Assembly (NCBI RefSeq): GCF_964204645.1
Contig: NC_134031.1
Location: forward strand, 62,001-126,000
Direction of reading: 5' to 3'
Source of the DNA: Tubulanus polymorphus
Lineage: Eukaryota > Nemertea > Palaeonemertea > Tubulaniformes > Tubulanidae
DNA length: 64,000 bases
Below are positions 22,712 through 35,430 of this stretch, in pieces. Made by a program: the position numbers and the translations under genes. Within the stretch, counting starts at the first letter, position 1; each line of letters opens with the position of its first letter. Under the pieces are notes generated by a model that ran no database searches, was not told where the DNA came from, and worked only from the letters and a program-made list of their open reading frames with translations.

Positions 22712-25600
22712 TTATTCTGCCTGCCAGCGTTTGAAAAAATCATTGCCTTTATCATCAACTACAATAAACGCAGGAAAATTCTCTACTTCCACTTTCCAGA
22801 TGGCTTCCATACCTATAAATATAAACACACACAACACGTTATAGACAAACTAACAGGAGGAGGGGATCTAGGGAGAGAGGTTTCAGAGGAGGGGCTCAGG
22901 AGGTTCTAGGTTATGGGTGTTTTACCTAATTCAGGGTATTCGAGAGCTTCCACTTTTTTGATGGAGTTTTTAGCGAGTATAGCAGCTGGACCTCCGATAG
23001 AACCGAGATAGAATCCACCGTGTTTCTTACAAGCTTGAGCCACCTAGAAATATATACAAAACAAATCTATTACATACTGCGTTATAACAAACCACTGATA
23101 CTGATAGTTCATCATAAGCCTGTTTACCGATCACAGGGGCCTATATTATATAGTATCTAGGATACTGGGGTCTTTTTGTGTCAGGCCCCTGTGATACTGA
23201 TAGTTCATCACTAACCTGTTTACTTCTGTTGCCTTTAGCTAACATAATCATACTACCACCAGCAGCTTGAAACTGATCTACGTAAGAATCCATTCTACCA
23301 GCTGTAGTCGGTCCGAATGATCCACTAGCGTAACCCTGTATTAATCAACCCCTCTATTAGTGTCTGGGCCCAGTTTCACAAAAACGATTAAGGCCTAAAT
23401 CGATTTAAGATAAACTGAATTAATGAAGAAATTAAATCGATTTGAGATATAAACCTTTTTGTGAAACTCGCTCCTGCAGTCTGATGAGAATTGAATAATG
23501 CAGTGATTTATAATTTACCTCAGGAGTTTTTGCTGGTCCAGCGTAGTAAACCGGGTGATCTTTGATGTATTGAGGTAAACCTTCACCAGATTGAACTCGT
23601 TCTAATAGTTTAGCGTGAGCGATATCACGAGCGACGACGAGAGTTCCCGTTAAACTCAAACGAGTTTTAATCGGGTATCCCGACAACTGTTTTAACACTT
23701 CTCCCATTGGTCGATTCAAATCTACCTACGATAATAATCATAGTTACCATTAGCAACAAGCCAGATGAACATCTGTCGTAACTAATAGCAACTAGTAGTA
23801 TTGTTACCTGGACGACTTCTCCGCCCAAACTGTCAGTCGTTATTTCTGGTAAATATTTTGAAGGATCAGTTTCAAGTTGTTCGAGGAAAACTCCATCTTT
23901 ATTGATTTTACCCATAGCCTGAAATATTCAAATTAATCACTGAATTATACGGAGAGGTTGAGGGAGGTGAGGAGGGGAGGGAGAGATGAGGGGGAGGGGA
24001 GGTGAGAGGTGAGGGAGAGGTGAGGGGGAGGGGAGGGGGAGGGGAGGTGAGAGGTAATGTGTTACTGACCTGTCTATCAGCCGAACAGGAAACACCGATG
24101 CCGACCGGACACGACGCTCCGTGTCGCGGTAATCGAATCACTCGAACGTCGTGACAGAAATATTTACCACCGAATTGAGCTCCGATTCCTAAATTCCTCG
24201 TTAACTCGTGAACTTTCTCTTCCATCTCAAGGTCGCGGAATCCTCGTCCGTGATCGTTACCTGGAAAATATCTCATTGATTTCTATCGAATTCGAAGTGT
24301 TTACAATTTCGACTCAACAATTCATACCTGAAATATTGATGTTGTCTAGGTAATGAGCAGATGCGAGTTTAACGGTTTTTAGATTCATTTCGGCAGACGT
24401 TCCACCGACGACTACAGCGAGATGATACGGAGGACAAGCTGCTGTACCAAGTGTCTATTTATACAATTACATCAAACATTATTTCATAACCAGAAATATC
24501 TTACTGTTAAAACATTGAAATCTTACTTTAATTTTTTCCTCCAAGAATGACATGAGTTTATCTGGATTCAGAACTGCTTTAGTTTGTTGATATAAGAACG
24601 TTTTATTGGCCGAACCGCCACCTTTTGCCATAAACAGGAACTTATATTCATCTCCATTAGTCGAAAATAAATCGATCTGAGCCGGTAAATTAGTACCAGT
24701 ATTCTTTTCAGTAAACATATCAACAGGCGCCACCTATATGTAAACCATACAATCATCAATACAGCGCCGCCTAGTGGCAAATAATAGAATCATCACAAAA
24801 ATGGAACTGACCTGTGAGTAGCGTAAATTAGTACCGGTATATGTGTTATACACACCACGTGATAAATGAGATGCATCATTGCCATCAGTCCAAACATACT
24901 GACCTTTCTTACCTGTAAATCATATCAATATTTTAGCATCAATCTCACCCCTCCCAAAACATCTCACCCCCTCCAAAAACATCTAACCCCCTAAAACACC
25001 GTGAACTTACCCATAATAATAGCAGTTCCTGTATCCTGGCAACCAGGTAACACCATATTAGCGGCAATGCTGGCGTTTTTTAATAATTCTAACGCGACAA
25101 ATTTATCATTCTGCGAAGCCTCGGAATCTTTTAAAATATTCGACAACGACTGAAATAAATTATAAACCGTCTGAGAACTTTAATCTAGGATTAATAAATG
25201 TATTGTTAAAGATTTGAATACGAACCTGAAGATGACCAGGTCTGAGTAAATGTGCAATATCAACCATCGCTTGTTGTGATAACTGAGTTAATGCTTCGGG
25301 TTCAACTTTTAATATCTTTTTACCACAGGCTTCAACAGTCGACACAAAATCACCTGAAATACAATCACAATCAGTCTATTATACTACGACAAGCCTTCAA
25401 TATGGATAAGAGTTCAGTTGAGTAATACCTGTCAGTTTCTTCCAAGGAGTTTCTAGATCTCCATTAGTTTCAAACATATCCTGATAGTGAAATGGTTTAA
25501 TGCCACTAGCTGCGGCAGTTGAGTACGCTCTGCTGCTGATTGGTTGAAACTGATGATGTTTGACCAGTGCAGTGGTCACTACTCTTCTGAATGAATGCAT
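22712..25600 (-). CDS. Fumarate hydratase class I (iron-sulfur fumarase), mitochondrial type
   Basis: Twelve exons on the minus strand: 25600-25429, 25353-25226, 25149-25011, 24912-24812, 24733-24527, 24454-24328, 24260-24070, 23918-23808, 23725-23519, 23335-23216, 23043-22926 and 22812-22712. They give 573 residues. The start [20 protein letters not shown] is Arg/Ser-rich and lacks acidic residues, like a mitochondrial presequence. The core matches class I fumarases of protists and bacteria: [98 protein letters not shown] and [13 protein letters not shown]. The three Cys of GCQDTG, ACPPY and SCPVG are where the 4Fe-4S ligands lie in this family. It interconverts fumarate and malate. Most studied animals rely on the unrelated class II enzyme, so this gene is notable. 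Divergent from FBXO47. Confidence 0.93.
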
Positions 25601-26714
25601 TGTGTCTGTGTCACCAGAGCTGTAGAGGGAGAGAGAGAGATCAGGGGATCTGAAATAACAGAAAGAAGTTTTTTTATATTATTATCAAGACTAAAAAAAA
25701 GAAGACATAATAGACTAGATAAGCGTTCTTCAAGAGGGGGTTAGAGTAAGTTGGGTCGGGTTTAAAGAGGTTAAAGGAGCCTCATCTCCACTCATACTGT
25801 GTCAGTGTGTTATACATATTTCAATGCTTTTTAGATTAAAGGCATAAAGGGTTGATAAGACTAACAAACCTGATTTAGCATTTATTTAGTTTTTATCTGG
25901 GTCACCTCCATGACCTTGAATCAGCTGTAAGCCGCTATTAGATCACAGTCGCCATAGCAGAAAGATTGAGATGCATCCACAGGTTAAACGACGAATAATT
26001 ATCATCAGATTAATAAGATTTTTTGTATTAAATGTTTCAATTTTTCAAGATAAATATATATTTCCCTCAATATCTTTATTTCATTTTTATTATGTGCAGG
26101 TTTTTTCCATCGCTTTATTTCTACAACATTTCAGGTAATTTTTGGTGAGTTATTAGTGACCGGAAGTGATTGTCTGCTACTGAGCGTCTGCTACAAGAGA
26201 AAAGCTACTGATTAAATCCGTTTACATCAGCTTTATTAGTTAAGGTAAGGTGTAAAGTTTGTACTGGTGGATTGAGAGAGGTTCAGGAGAGCTTTTTTTA
26301 GGGGAGACAATGGAAGGAGAAAGTACCCTACAGGAAGGGCGAAGGAAATAGTTATTCGATTGATTCCGATACTTTCTCTCATTTGACACAGGACCCTGAG
26401 ATTCTGATTCTGATTATTACCAAAACAAATAAATCTCGTTTGCTTCCCTCCTACAGACTCGGCTGTGATTGTGGTTACATCAGACAATCTCTCGGTGAAA
26501 GTAATGTCTGGTTGGTTGTGATGAGGAGAGGTCTCTCCCTCTGCAAATATTCGAAATATCTGTTTTTTGAATAAACTATAGTTTGATAAAAAGCCATGAC
26601 TCTCTGTGATTGGTTTTCTGTGGTCAGTTGTCAGGTGACTGCCATATGTCAATCAGATATTAATTTTCCACCCAAAATGAGGCATCTCTCAATTTCTTTC
26701 TGATTTTAGTAAAG
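25601..26714. promoter_or_regulatory. Intergenic region between divergent fumarase and FBXO47
   Basis: About 1.1 kb between two divergent starts, so it should carry both promoters. A GAGAGAGAG run lies at 25628-25640 next to the fumarase start. Open frames here show no family similarity. I recognise no defined promoter element. Confidence 0.4.
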
Positions 26715-28908
26715 ATGAGTTTTGGAGAATTATTTCATTGTAAGAAATTACGTCGTTCTGCGAGATTAGAAATAAAAGGAATGAATGAAATAAAGAATCG
26801 ACACATTGAACAAGCTGGAGATTTAGGTTCATTTACAGTTTTACCTTTAGAATTGAAATTCATCACTTTCTCATTTCTATCCAGTAAGTATCAGAAACCC
26901 AAACCCCCTTCCCCTCCTCCCCCGCCGCCCGATCAGTAATTACATGTAAGAGTTGAAACTGTTTGAATTGTTTGTTTTTTATCCTCAGTTGAAGAACTCA
27001 GTATTTTAGCTTTAACTTCGAAACAAATGAGGAATATAGTCGAGGTTTATAGATGTTCAAAATCATCCAATCAGATTCAACCTCCAGTAACTATACACGA
27101 TATACTACTATCACATGAGACAGCTTTCATCGGGTTACAACACTTCCAACAATTAGGTATTTATTCGTTTTATTCTGTTAACATTAGTAACAAGAATTGA
27201 CATTTCAAATTGTAAGGTTGCTGATTATTTCAGGATTATTAGTGAAACGAACCACGTGTTTATATGCCACTAAAGAGAGACTGAAAATTATTGAACGAAT
27301 AATGATGCAGGTAAACAATCCCCCCTTCCCCTCCCCGAACCCCCTTCAACTCCCCGAACCCCCTCCCCCTCCCCGAACCCCCTTCCTCCCCGAACCCCCT
27401 TCCTCCCCGAACCCCCTTCCTCCCAGGAAAACCCGATAGTCCCTAAATCCATTTTCAACTGATTCACAATTCAGTCCATCGCAATTCCCCAGATTTTAGA
27501 TTTCAGAATTTTAGTAATATTTTGTATTATTTTGTAGCACATGTGTTTGTACAGTAAATCGTGTGTGAATGCTTCAATGTGTTTTAGTTTGGTTTATTTC
27601 GGTAAACTATTAAACACAATTATTGCTGGTTGGGACGACGCTGAATGTAACAGGACTTTAATTACTTTATCAAACAGTCCTTTCTCAAACATGTGGAAAT
27701 GTCTACAGTTAATCGTCAATTCTAAACCAGGTATTAATTAAATCACATCTCTTACTCCGTTACAAACAGACAAACTCTAACCTCAGTTATATCGTACATT
27801 GCCAGGGACGCATTCGGAATTAGAATCTCACGTGAGATATTTTTTCCGGCGAGTTTTTCTCGATCCGGCGAATAAACTGGAGGAACGAGGTTTGTGGTTG
27901 AGGAAGATTTTGGAAGGTTGGCCGATGGTTCATCAAGCTAGAATACTCTATATTCTATACGGTCCACTTGTTGGAGGTAATAATCCACTTCCAATCACAG
28001 GAACCCTCTAGTCAGTGGAATTGTGGAAATGTGGAAGAAGACTACATGATTACTGTTCGGTTATATTGTATATTTGTAGGTTTAATACAATGGAATGATT
28101 TAAGTGAGAATACAATCGCCAACAGGAATCAATTGTTTGTTTATTTCTCAGAATTAGGATCAGCTTTACAGTTACTCACTAATTACTGGTCCGATGATGA
28201 CGTCATCAGTGTACTAGATGAACTTACAAGTGAGTTTATATACTTTTGATCAATTATAAAAATTCTGTTTTCTAGCGGATGATTTCAGTGATAAATTTCA
28301 GTTTAAATATTTCAGACTTGCCCGAGGAATGGTTGGCTGAGAATATTTCCGCTCTACTTTTCATAACCGGGAATTCAATATCGATGAAATATTTAGGGAG
28401 TAAAGCAATAAATGGAAGAATTCAGGATATATCAGCTCTTATTACATCGTCCTGCCTGGTAAGCAGAACACCCTCCACCCCGGGGTTACACCGGCCTGCC
28501 ACCCCCGGGGTTACTTACCGGCCTGCCACCCCTTACCGACGGTAGACTAATAAGGCTTTGTCTATTTTAGGTTCACGTGAAAGCTGATAGAAGTTTATCT
28601 AATGTAATCACTTTAATTCAACAGTTGTGTAAAGTGATTGAAAACCCTGCGGAAAAAACGCGATTTTTGAACGAAGTCGTTTTGTCTTTTAAAGAGATTT
28701 TGTTGGATATTTATGAGTTTGATGAAGTTGGATCATGTAAGTTGTTTGTGGCTATGAGACCCGAGGGGCCCGGCGGGACGGGCACTCATTACAATGGTTT
28801 AATGTTTTAATTATTTCAGATGATGACAGATTCACAGATATGTCTCACATTGTTGACGCACAAACTCAATTTATGACTGAAATTATACATTTAGCATTTA
28901 AACATTGA
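26715..28908 (+). CDS. FBXO47: F-box only protein 47
   Basis: Nine exons, 26715-26883, 26989-27156, 27234-27310, 27538-27730, 27806-27976, 28080-28229, 28316-28458, 28571-28736 and 28820-28908, give 441 residues; human FBXO47 has 452. The N-terminus has KKLRRSARLE, followed by an F-box-like segment (FTVLPLELKFITFSFLSIEE, then LSILALTSKQMRNIV). Family landmarks: LLVKRTTCLYATKERLKII, AGWDDAECNR, WPMVHQARILYILYGPLVGG, YWSDDDVISVLDELT, PEEWLAENISALLF and GSKAINGR. F-box proteins bring substrates to SCF ubiquitin ligases. FBXO47 in vertebrates acts in germ cells during meiosis. A 30-bp satellite begins about 30 bases after the stop codon. Confidence 0.93.
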
Positions 28909-28937
28909 GGAGTTCTCAGCACTGAGACGACGAACAG

Positions 28938-29555
28938 GGAGGTGAAACAGAACTCGACCTCCCTGAGAGGTGTTAAACAGAACTCGACCTCCCTTAGAAG
29001 TGTGAAACAGAACTCGACCTCCCTGAGAGGTGTGAAACAGAACTCGACCTCCCTGAGAGGTGTGAAACAGAACTCGACCTCCCTGAGAGGTGTGAAACAG
29101 AACTCGACCTCCCTGAGAGGTGTTAAACAGAACTCGACCTCCCTGAGAGGTGTGAAACAGAACTCGACCTCCCTGAGAGGTGTTAAACAGAACTCGACCT
29201 CCCTGAGAGGTGTGAAACAGAACTCGACCTCCCTGAGAGGTGTTAAACAGAACTCGACCTCCCTGAGAGGTGTGAAACAGAACTCGACCTCCCTGAGAGG
29301 TGTGAAACAGAACTCGACCTCCCTGAGAGGTGTGAAACAGAACTCGACCTCCCTGAGAGGTGTGAAACAGAACTCGACCTCCCTGAGAGGTGTGAAACAG
29401 AACTCGACCTCCCTGAGAGGTGTGAAACAGAACTCGACCTCCCTTAGAGGTGTGAAACAGAACTCGACCTCCCTGAGAGGTGTGAAACAGAACTCGACCT
29501 CCCTGAGAGGTGTGAAACAGAACTCGACCTCCCTGAGAGGTGTGAAACAGCTACA
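28938..29555. repeat. 30-bp minisatellite right after the FBXO47 stop codon
   Basis: About 20 highly uniform copies of AACTCGACCTCCCTGAGAGG plus TGTGAAACAG. The multiple-of-three unit keeps a frame open, but it is separated from FBXO47 by the stop at 28906-28908. It is probably within the 3' untranslated region. Confidence 0.92.
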
Positions 29556-30781
29556 GCCTGACTCTATACAGTTTTAGTGATACACTGTAAATAAGATTTC
29601 TGTGATAAATGGAGTGCAATAAGATTAGCTTTCTGTTTATAATATCAATTCATTGGTGAGGGGGAGGGAGGGGGGAGGGAGGGGGAGGGGGAGGGATGAG
29701 TGGTTAAATGAATAAACATTATTTATAACGCTGCAAACTGCTATTTTCTATTGGTTTTTCTAGTGTTTGACAATAAATTATTGTTGAAATAAATTATTTA
29801 TTTGTTCATTTAAAAACACGTGTTGGTTTATTCTCCCTTTTAACAAAAATTTGACCAATCAGCTCCTTCCCCTTCAACCTACATCTCAGACTCAGAGGAT
29901 TCGCAAAGACTCCATAATCGAACAGGCAGAATTAATTAATCTATTATATAATTATTAATTACCGCATTGCTGATGTAACATAAGCTGACACGATGCACCA
30001 ATGCGCCATCTAACGTTTTTGGGATGAATTGGACTCCGGAGCATCGCGGGAACTATTTTCAACGAGTAAGTGAGATGAAATCTAAGATCTATCAAATTCT
30101 ATATCATTATCTAAACCAAACTATTTATAATCGAGAAATAGGTAATTCGCACTTCATTGGTTTCATCATTTTTGTCTCTATTGAGTATTTTAGGTAGATT
30201 AGTGAACTATTTGCTGCTGGCGATCGCACCTTTTGGCACGGATGTAAAGCGGCCTGCGTAGGGATATATTTATATTCACTTGCCACAGCAGAAAACCAGG
30301 TCCCCCTAACCTGCAACAAATCGCTACTCCCGGAAGTTAAAATATTTACTAAAATAGCAAACTAAAACCAGTGTGGAGCCAGTGTGAAATAGTGTATTTT
30401 TTAATTAAACAGTTATATTTCAGTAATTGATGGTTTCACGTTTATCCAGGTATTCGTAATTTAGTGTTTTTCATGTAATTTTGTATCTGAGAAAGATTCA
30501 TCCATGTTGCTCTCCGATGAGACTGAGTATTTAAAATTCCTAAGTGTGTGTCTCTGTAACCGCACGTACTAAATATCGACTGCTACCCGATGAAACTATA
30601 CATTATATTCAAACATCCAAATAACCTATAATTTGATGAGTGTTTATTACTCTGTCACAATGGGTATTTCTGGTTTTTGATTTGTAGAGTTAACCCACTG
30701 GGCAAGTAGGTTGAAAAAGGAATTAAAAACTAATTGGATGACGAATGATATTGAATTGTTTATTCTCCATTCAGGTCGAGT
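29556..30781. other. Spacer between FBXO47 and QTRT1
   Basis: Holds a G-rich run (29660-29695), AT-rich DNA, and the presumed QTRT1 promoter. I see no gene; open frames here lack recognisable features. Confidence 0.45.
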
Positions 30782-33700
30782 ATGTCCGTAGTAAACAGTA
30801 GTGGAGCTCTTTCATTGAATATAATAGCAGAATGTTCTACAACTAAAGCGAGAGTTTGCGAAATGAAATTACCGCATCAGACAGTAGATACCCCGGTGTT
30901 TATGCCAGTCGGAACTCAAGGAACTTTAAAAGGTTTAATTCCTGAACAACTCGAGAAATTAAACTGTCAAATAATTCTGGGTAATACTTACCACCTCGGC
31001 CATAGACCGGTAAGTCATTCATCAAATCACGTAAATTTTACTGTTATCAATTATCAAGTTATTTTCTGTTGTATTTTTCAGGGTCCTGAATTATTAGATA
31101 AAGCCGGTGGGCTTCATAATTTTATGAATTGGAAGCACGCATTGTTAACTGTAAGTTTAAATGTCCATAGTTTTCTGTGGGTCTTAATCAGGTTTCTGAG
31201 TTTGCTCATGTGTGAATCAGGTTTCTCAGTTTGATTTGTTTGTGTTTGATGTATTTCAGGATAGCGGAGGTTTTCAAATGGTTTCATTATTGAAATTAGC
31301 AGAAATAACGGAAGAAGGAGTTAAATTTCAATCACCTCACGATGATTCAATGATGTTATTGACTCCAGAACATTCAATGTCTATTCAAAATTCTATAGGT
31401 CAGTAGTAGTTTTAATGAGTTTGATTGTCACGTTGTAGGAGCTGATATAATGAGTTTGATTGTCACGTTGTAGGAGCTGATATAATGAGTTTGATTGTCA
31501 CGTTGTAGGAGCTGATATAATGAGTTTGATTGTCACGTTGTAGGAGCTGATATAATGAGTTTGATTGTCACGTTGTAGGAGCTGATATAATGAGTTTGAT
31601 TGTCACATTGTAGGAGCTGATATAATGGGATTGATTGTCACGTTGTAGGAGCTGATATAATGAGTTTGATTGTCACGTTGTAGGAGCTGATATAATGAGT
31701 TTGATTGTCACGTTGTAGGAGCTGATATAATGAGTTTGATTGTCACGTTGTAGGAGCTGATATAATGAGTTTGATTGTCACGTTGTAGGAGCTGATATAA
31801 TGAGTTTGATTGTCATGTTGTAGGAGCTGATATAATGAGTTTGATTGTCACGTTGTAGGAGCTGATATAATGAGTTTGATTGTCATGTTGTAGGAGCTGA
31901 TATAATGAGTTTGATTGTCACGTTGTAGGAGCTGATATAATGAGATTGATTGTCACGTTGTAGGAGCTGATATAATGAGTTTGATTGTCATGTTGTAGGA
32001 GCTGATATAATGAGTTTGATTGTCACGTTGTAGGAGCTGATATAATGAGTTTGATTGTCACGTTGTAGGAGCTGATATAATGATGCAGTTAGACGATGTA
32101 GTCCATAGTTCAACTCAAGGTGTTCGAGTTGAGGAGGCGATGAACAGGTAACACCTACACCCCCTTCCTCTCTCCCCTCAAATAATGTGTTAATTGATGA
32201 TTCTGTGTGATTGTAGATCAATTCGATGGTTGGACCGTTGTATCAAAGCTCATAAAGATACACATAAACAGAATCTATTCGCGATCATTCAAGGAGGTTT
32301 AGATGCAGAACTCAGGAAAAAATGTGCCAAAGGTAAAAACTGAGTTGAGAAATAACTGTAGATTACAGTCAGTGAAGTAAATAGTGAGATGAGTAATAGT
32401 TCTAGTCGTTGAGGTCAAACTGTGTTTAATCTATAAATAGAAATGATAAAGAGAGATGTACCGGGATTCGCTATTGGTGGATTAAGCGGCGGTGAAGAGA
32501 AAAGTCAATTTTGGAAGATGGTAACTTTATCAACAGATATACTACCTAAATGTAAACCTCGATATTTAATGGGTGTAGGGTAAGTACCTCCCTCTCCTAC
32601 CAGCAGCAGCTTACCTCTCTCGCCCTCTACTCTACTGATTGTATAGTGAATGATTCAATGTCATGTATTTTACAGATTTGCGGTTGATTTAGTCGTTTGT
32701 TGTGCTCTTGGATGTGATATGTTTGACTGTGTTTATCCAACAAGAACTGCTGTAAGTTTTTCTAGTCCCTCTCCTCTCTCTCTCTCTCTGTCTCTCCTTC
32801 CTTCTCCTTTCTCTCTATCTCTCTCCATCCCTCTCCTCCTCTTTCCCTCTCCTCTCTCTCCCTCCCTCTCCTCCCCCTCTCCCTCTGTCCCTCCCTCTCC
32901 TCTCTTCTCTCTGTCTCTCCTTCCCCTCCCCCTCTCTCTCTCCTGTCTCCCTCTGTCCCTCCCTCTCCTCCCCATCTCCCTATCGTTCTCTCTCCCTCTC
33001 CTTCCCCTCTCCCTCTGTCTATCCCTCTCTTCTCTCTGGCTCTCCTCCCCCTCCCCTCTCTCTCTCTCCTGTCTCCCTCTGTCCATCCCTCTCCTCCCCT
33101 CTCCCTATCCCTCTCCTCCCCCTCTCCCTATCCCTCTCCTCTCCCAATCCTCCCCCTCTCCCTCTGTCACTCTCCTCTCTTCTGCCCTCCATCGAACAAT
33201 GATTTTAATGTTTATATTGTAGAGATTCGGAACTGCTTTGACTCCGTCTGGAAACATGTGTTTGAAAGTGAAACAGTTTGAGAAAGATTTCCGTGCTATA
33301 GATGAGGATTGTTTGTGTAGTACATGTCGTCATTATACACGAGCTTATCTTCATTCTATAGTAACACATGAAACAGTAGCAGCACCTTTACTTACCGTGC
33401 ATAATGTCTCATATCAGGTAACACTAATAATACTTCAATCACTAACATCTAACGACCCACAGTTTTACAGTTCTGAGTTTAGATTTGACTCTGAGTTGAA
33501 AATGAATTACGTTAAAACTCAGTGTAACTCACAACTGTGCAACTAAATTCAGTAGTTCTAAATTGTAGTTCTATTGTAGTTCTATTGTAGTTTTACTGTA
33601 GTTCTATTGTTTGTGTGATTGTTTATAATTTCAGTTGAATCTAATGAAACAAGTTCGTCAGAGTATCATCGAAGATCGCTTCCCTCAATTCATTCAACAA

Positions 33701-33787
33701 TTTTTAGATAAATTATTCCCGAAAAAAGATTATCCCGATTGGGTTAGAAATGCATTGGCTTCGGTGAATGTCAAACTGGAAAGTTGA
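30782..33787 (+). CDS. QTRT1: Queuine tRNA-ribosyltransferase catalytic subunit
   Basis: Nine exons, 30782-31009, 31082-31150, 31260-31398, 32069-32147, 32217-32332, 32441-32579, 32676-32751, 33223-33417 and 33635-33787, give 397 residues; human QTRT1 has 403. Landmarks: [32 protein letters not shown], the catalytic [54 protein letters not shown], the nucleophile region [16 protein letters not shown], and a z zinc site [16 protein letters not shown]. With QTRT2 it swaps guanine 34 for queuine in tRNAs with GUN anticodons. Intron 3 is an array of copies of the exon 4 acceptor and exon start (see repeat at 31400); intron 7 is almost pure CT. A polyadenylation signal AATAAA follows the stop within ten bases. 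Confidence 0.96.
31400..32083. repeat. 35-bp array carrying copies of a QTRT1 splice acceptor and exon start
   Basis: About 19 units of TTTGATTGTCACGTTGTAG followed by GAGCTGATATAATGAG. The last copy is the true 3' splice site of exon 32069-32147, where the exon reads GAGCTGATATAATGATGCAG (encoding GADIIMQ). All earlier units repeat the acceptor TTGTAG and the first 14 bases of the exon. Confidence 0.94.
32755..33190. repeat. CT-rich intron 7 of QTRT1
   Basis: Low-complexity pyrimidine DNA (CTCTCCCTCT words, about 430 bp) with a weak period. It fills the intron between exons 32676-32751 and 33223-33417. Confidence 0.88.
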
Positions 33788-33947
33788 TGAAAATAAATCT
33801 TTTATTTCTATTCAATATTTATTTGTTTGTCGTCTCAGCTGTTGATGTTGCGGGTTCAGGAGACAGGAGCAACACGAAGGTGTCTCGACTGTAATTTAGT
33901 TTATTCAGTGATCGCAGTTTTAACTGAAGAGAAATGGTTGCACAGAT

Positions 33948-33952
<5 letters not shown>

Positions 33953-33982
<30 letters not shown>
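33953..33982. repeat. GA microsatellite
   Basis: About 15 GA dinucleotides downstream of QTRT1. Confidence 0.9.
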
Positions 33983-33987
<5 letters not shown>

Positions 33988-34283
33988 AATGTGTGGAACA
34001 ACTGTGGATAATGTGTCTCTTTCTTCCACCTGTGCACGATGTCTATAGACAATTGCATACGTATCAAACAGTTTCCCAATCTGTGAAACTCTGAATAATC
34101 GTCTCCCACGGATGTACAGCTGTATCAACCCAATAGTTACCGGTCAGATTTACATAAACCTTGTTACAGTAACTCCAGGGATTTGGTCATCTGCAGTTCC
34201 CTTCAGTGGATCCTGGGAAACTGGAATTAGTTGTGGGCACACAGTGGTTTGTCTCTGGGTACTGGTGTTAGATGGGGGGGGGG

Positions 34284-34625
34284 GGATCCAACACAGTGAA
34301 CTGTCTCAGATGTGGGCACACAGTGAAATGTCTCAGATGTTTGGGCACACAGTGAACTGTCTCAGATGTGGGTACTGTAGGTAGCCTGCACAGTGAACTG
34401 TCTCAGATGTGGGCACACAGTGAACTGTCTCAGATGTGGGCACACAGTGAACTGTCTCAGATGTGGGTACACAGTGAACTGTCTCAGATGTGGGCACACA
34501 GTGAACTGTCTCAGATGTGGGCATACAGTGAACTGTCTCAGATGTGGGTACTGATGGTAGCCTGCACAGTGAACTGTCTCAGATGTGGGTACTGATGGTA
34601 GCCTGCACAGTGAACTGTCTCAGTG
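34284..34625. repeat. 26-bp minisatellite
   Basis: About 13 copies of CACAGTGAACTGTCTCAGAT plus GTGGGCA, with longer variants containing CTGATGGTAGCCTG. It is preceded by a G run at about 34273. Confidence 0.9.
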
Positions 34626-34639
34626 GTTGATGAACAGAT

Positions 34640-35430
34640 GTTTAAGGTTTACGTGGCGCAGAATGTAATCAAACATCTGTGACTGTAATTAAGTATAAAC
34701 CTAACAATAACTGATTCATATTCATACAGCCCTTAATTCCTCCTGAACTTTGAATACCGCCAGACACACACACACGTGTGCAGCATTTAAAACTCATCCG
34801 TAATTTTACCCCAACCCTCCAATTTTAGTTATGGACACCAAACTTATTTTGTCCACCGGCATCAAGCATCCGGTTAGGCTTGGTCTTCAAACGGAGCTGG
34901 GTACAGATAAAAGTTTGGATCTCGATCTGGGCCCCTTTTTATAGTTTCCAACTAAAAGGCCAACATTGATCTTCTCTTTTTGGAACAAAATGTCGGCGTT
35001 TCATAACCCTAACCACTGACCCGTAACCCTAACCCTAGGTCGGCCATAACACGTAACCCTAACCCTAATTCCTGCTGTAACCCTAACCCTAGCTAGACCG
35101 TAACCCTAACCCTAGCAGGACCCGAACCTGCGACCTCCAGCATGCCAGCCGAGCATCCTAACCACTAGGCCATAGACCTGTGGTGACTGAGGTAGTTCGT
35201 AAGTTTGTCTGGTCAATGCGGCGGGTGACCTGATGACCAGTCAGGTGTGAAGAGCCGGATAATACCCACCGACAGTAAAGCAACCTAGTCAAAATCGAAC
35301 TGATTTTAAAGACATCGGATCCTTTTATCTTGCAATAGACCCCGAAAACTCCATCATCCTCTGAACGACAACTTCTAGGAATATAATAAAGTACAGTCCA
35401 ATAGTCCCAGATCATCTCAGTTCCTCGTCC
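34640..35430. mobile_element. Repeat-rich stretch with tRNA-like SINE head and CCCTAA tail
   Basis: Read on the minus strand, 35180-35113 is a tRNA-like head: box A GGCCTAGTGGTTAGGATG, box B GGTTCGGGTCC. It is followed by three spaced blocks of (TTAGGG)-like sequence between 35112 and 35000 (CCCTAACCCTAA on the plus strand). The ends do not pair as a tRNA acceptor stem, so this is a tRNA-derived element, not a tRNA gene. I cannot define its outer limits, and no other gene is visible in the stretch. Confidence 0.5.

Noticed and set aside
28942-29577. 211-codon frame with 10-residue repeats after FBXO47
   Set aside because: It lies beyond the FBXO47 stop codon in a 30-bp array; no splice site links it to the gene.
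32650-33222. Ser/Pro/Leu-rich open frame after a QTRT1 exon
   Set aside because: It runs through the CT-rich intron; exon 32676-32751 ends at a clear GTAAGT and exon 33223 continues the family sequence.
34273-34600. Open frame with repeated LSQMWAHSE
   Set aside because: By-product of the 26-bp array; no gene context.
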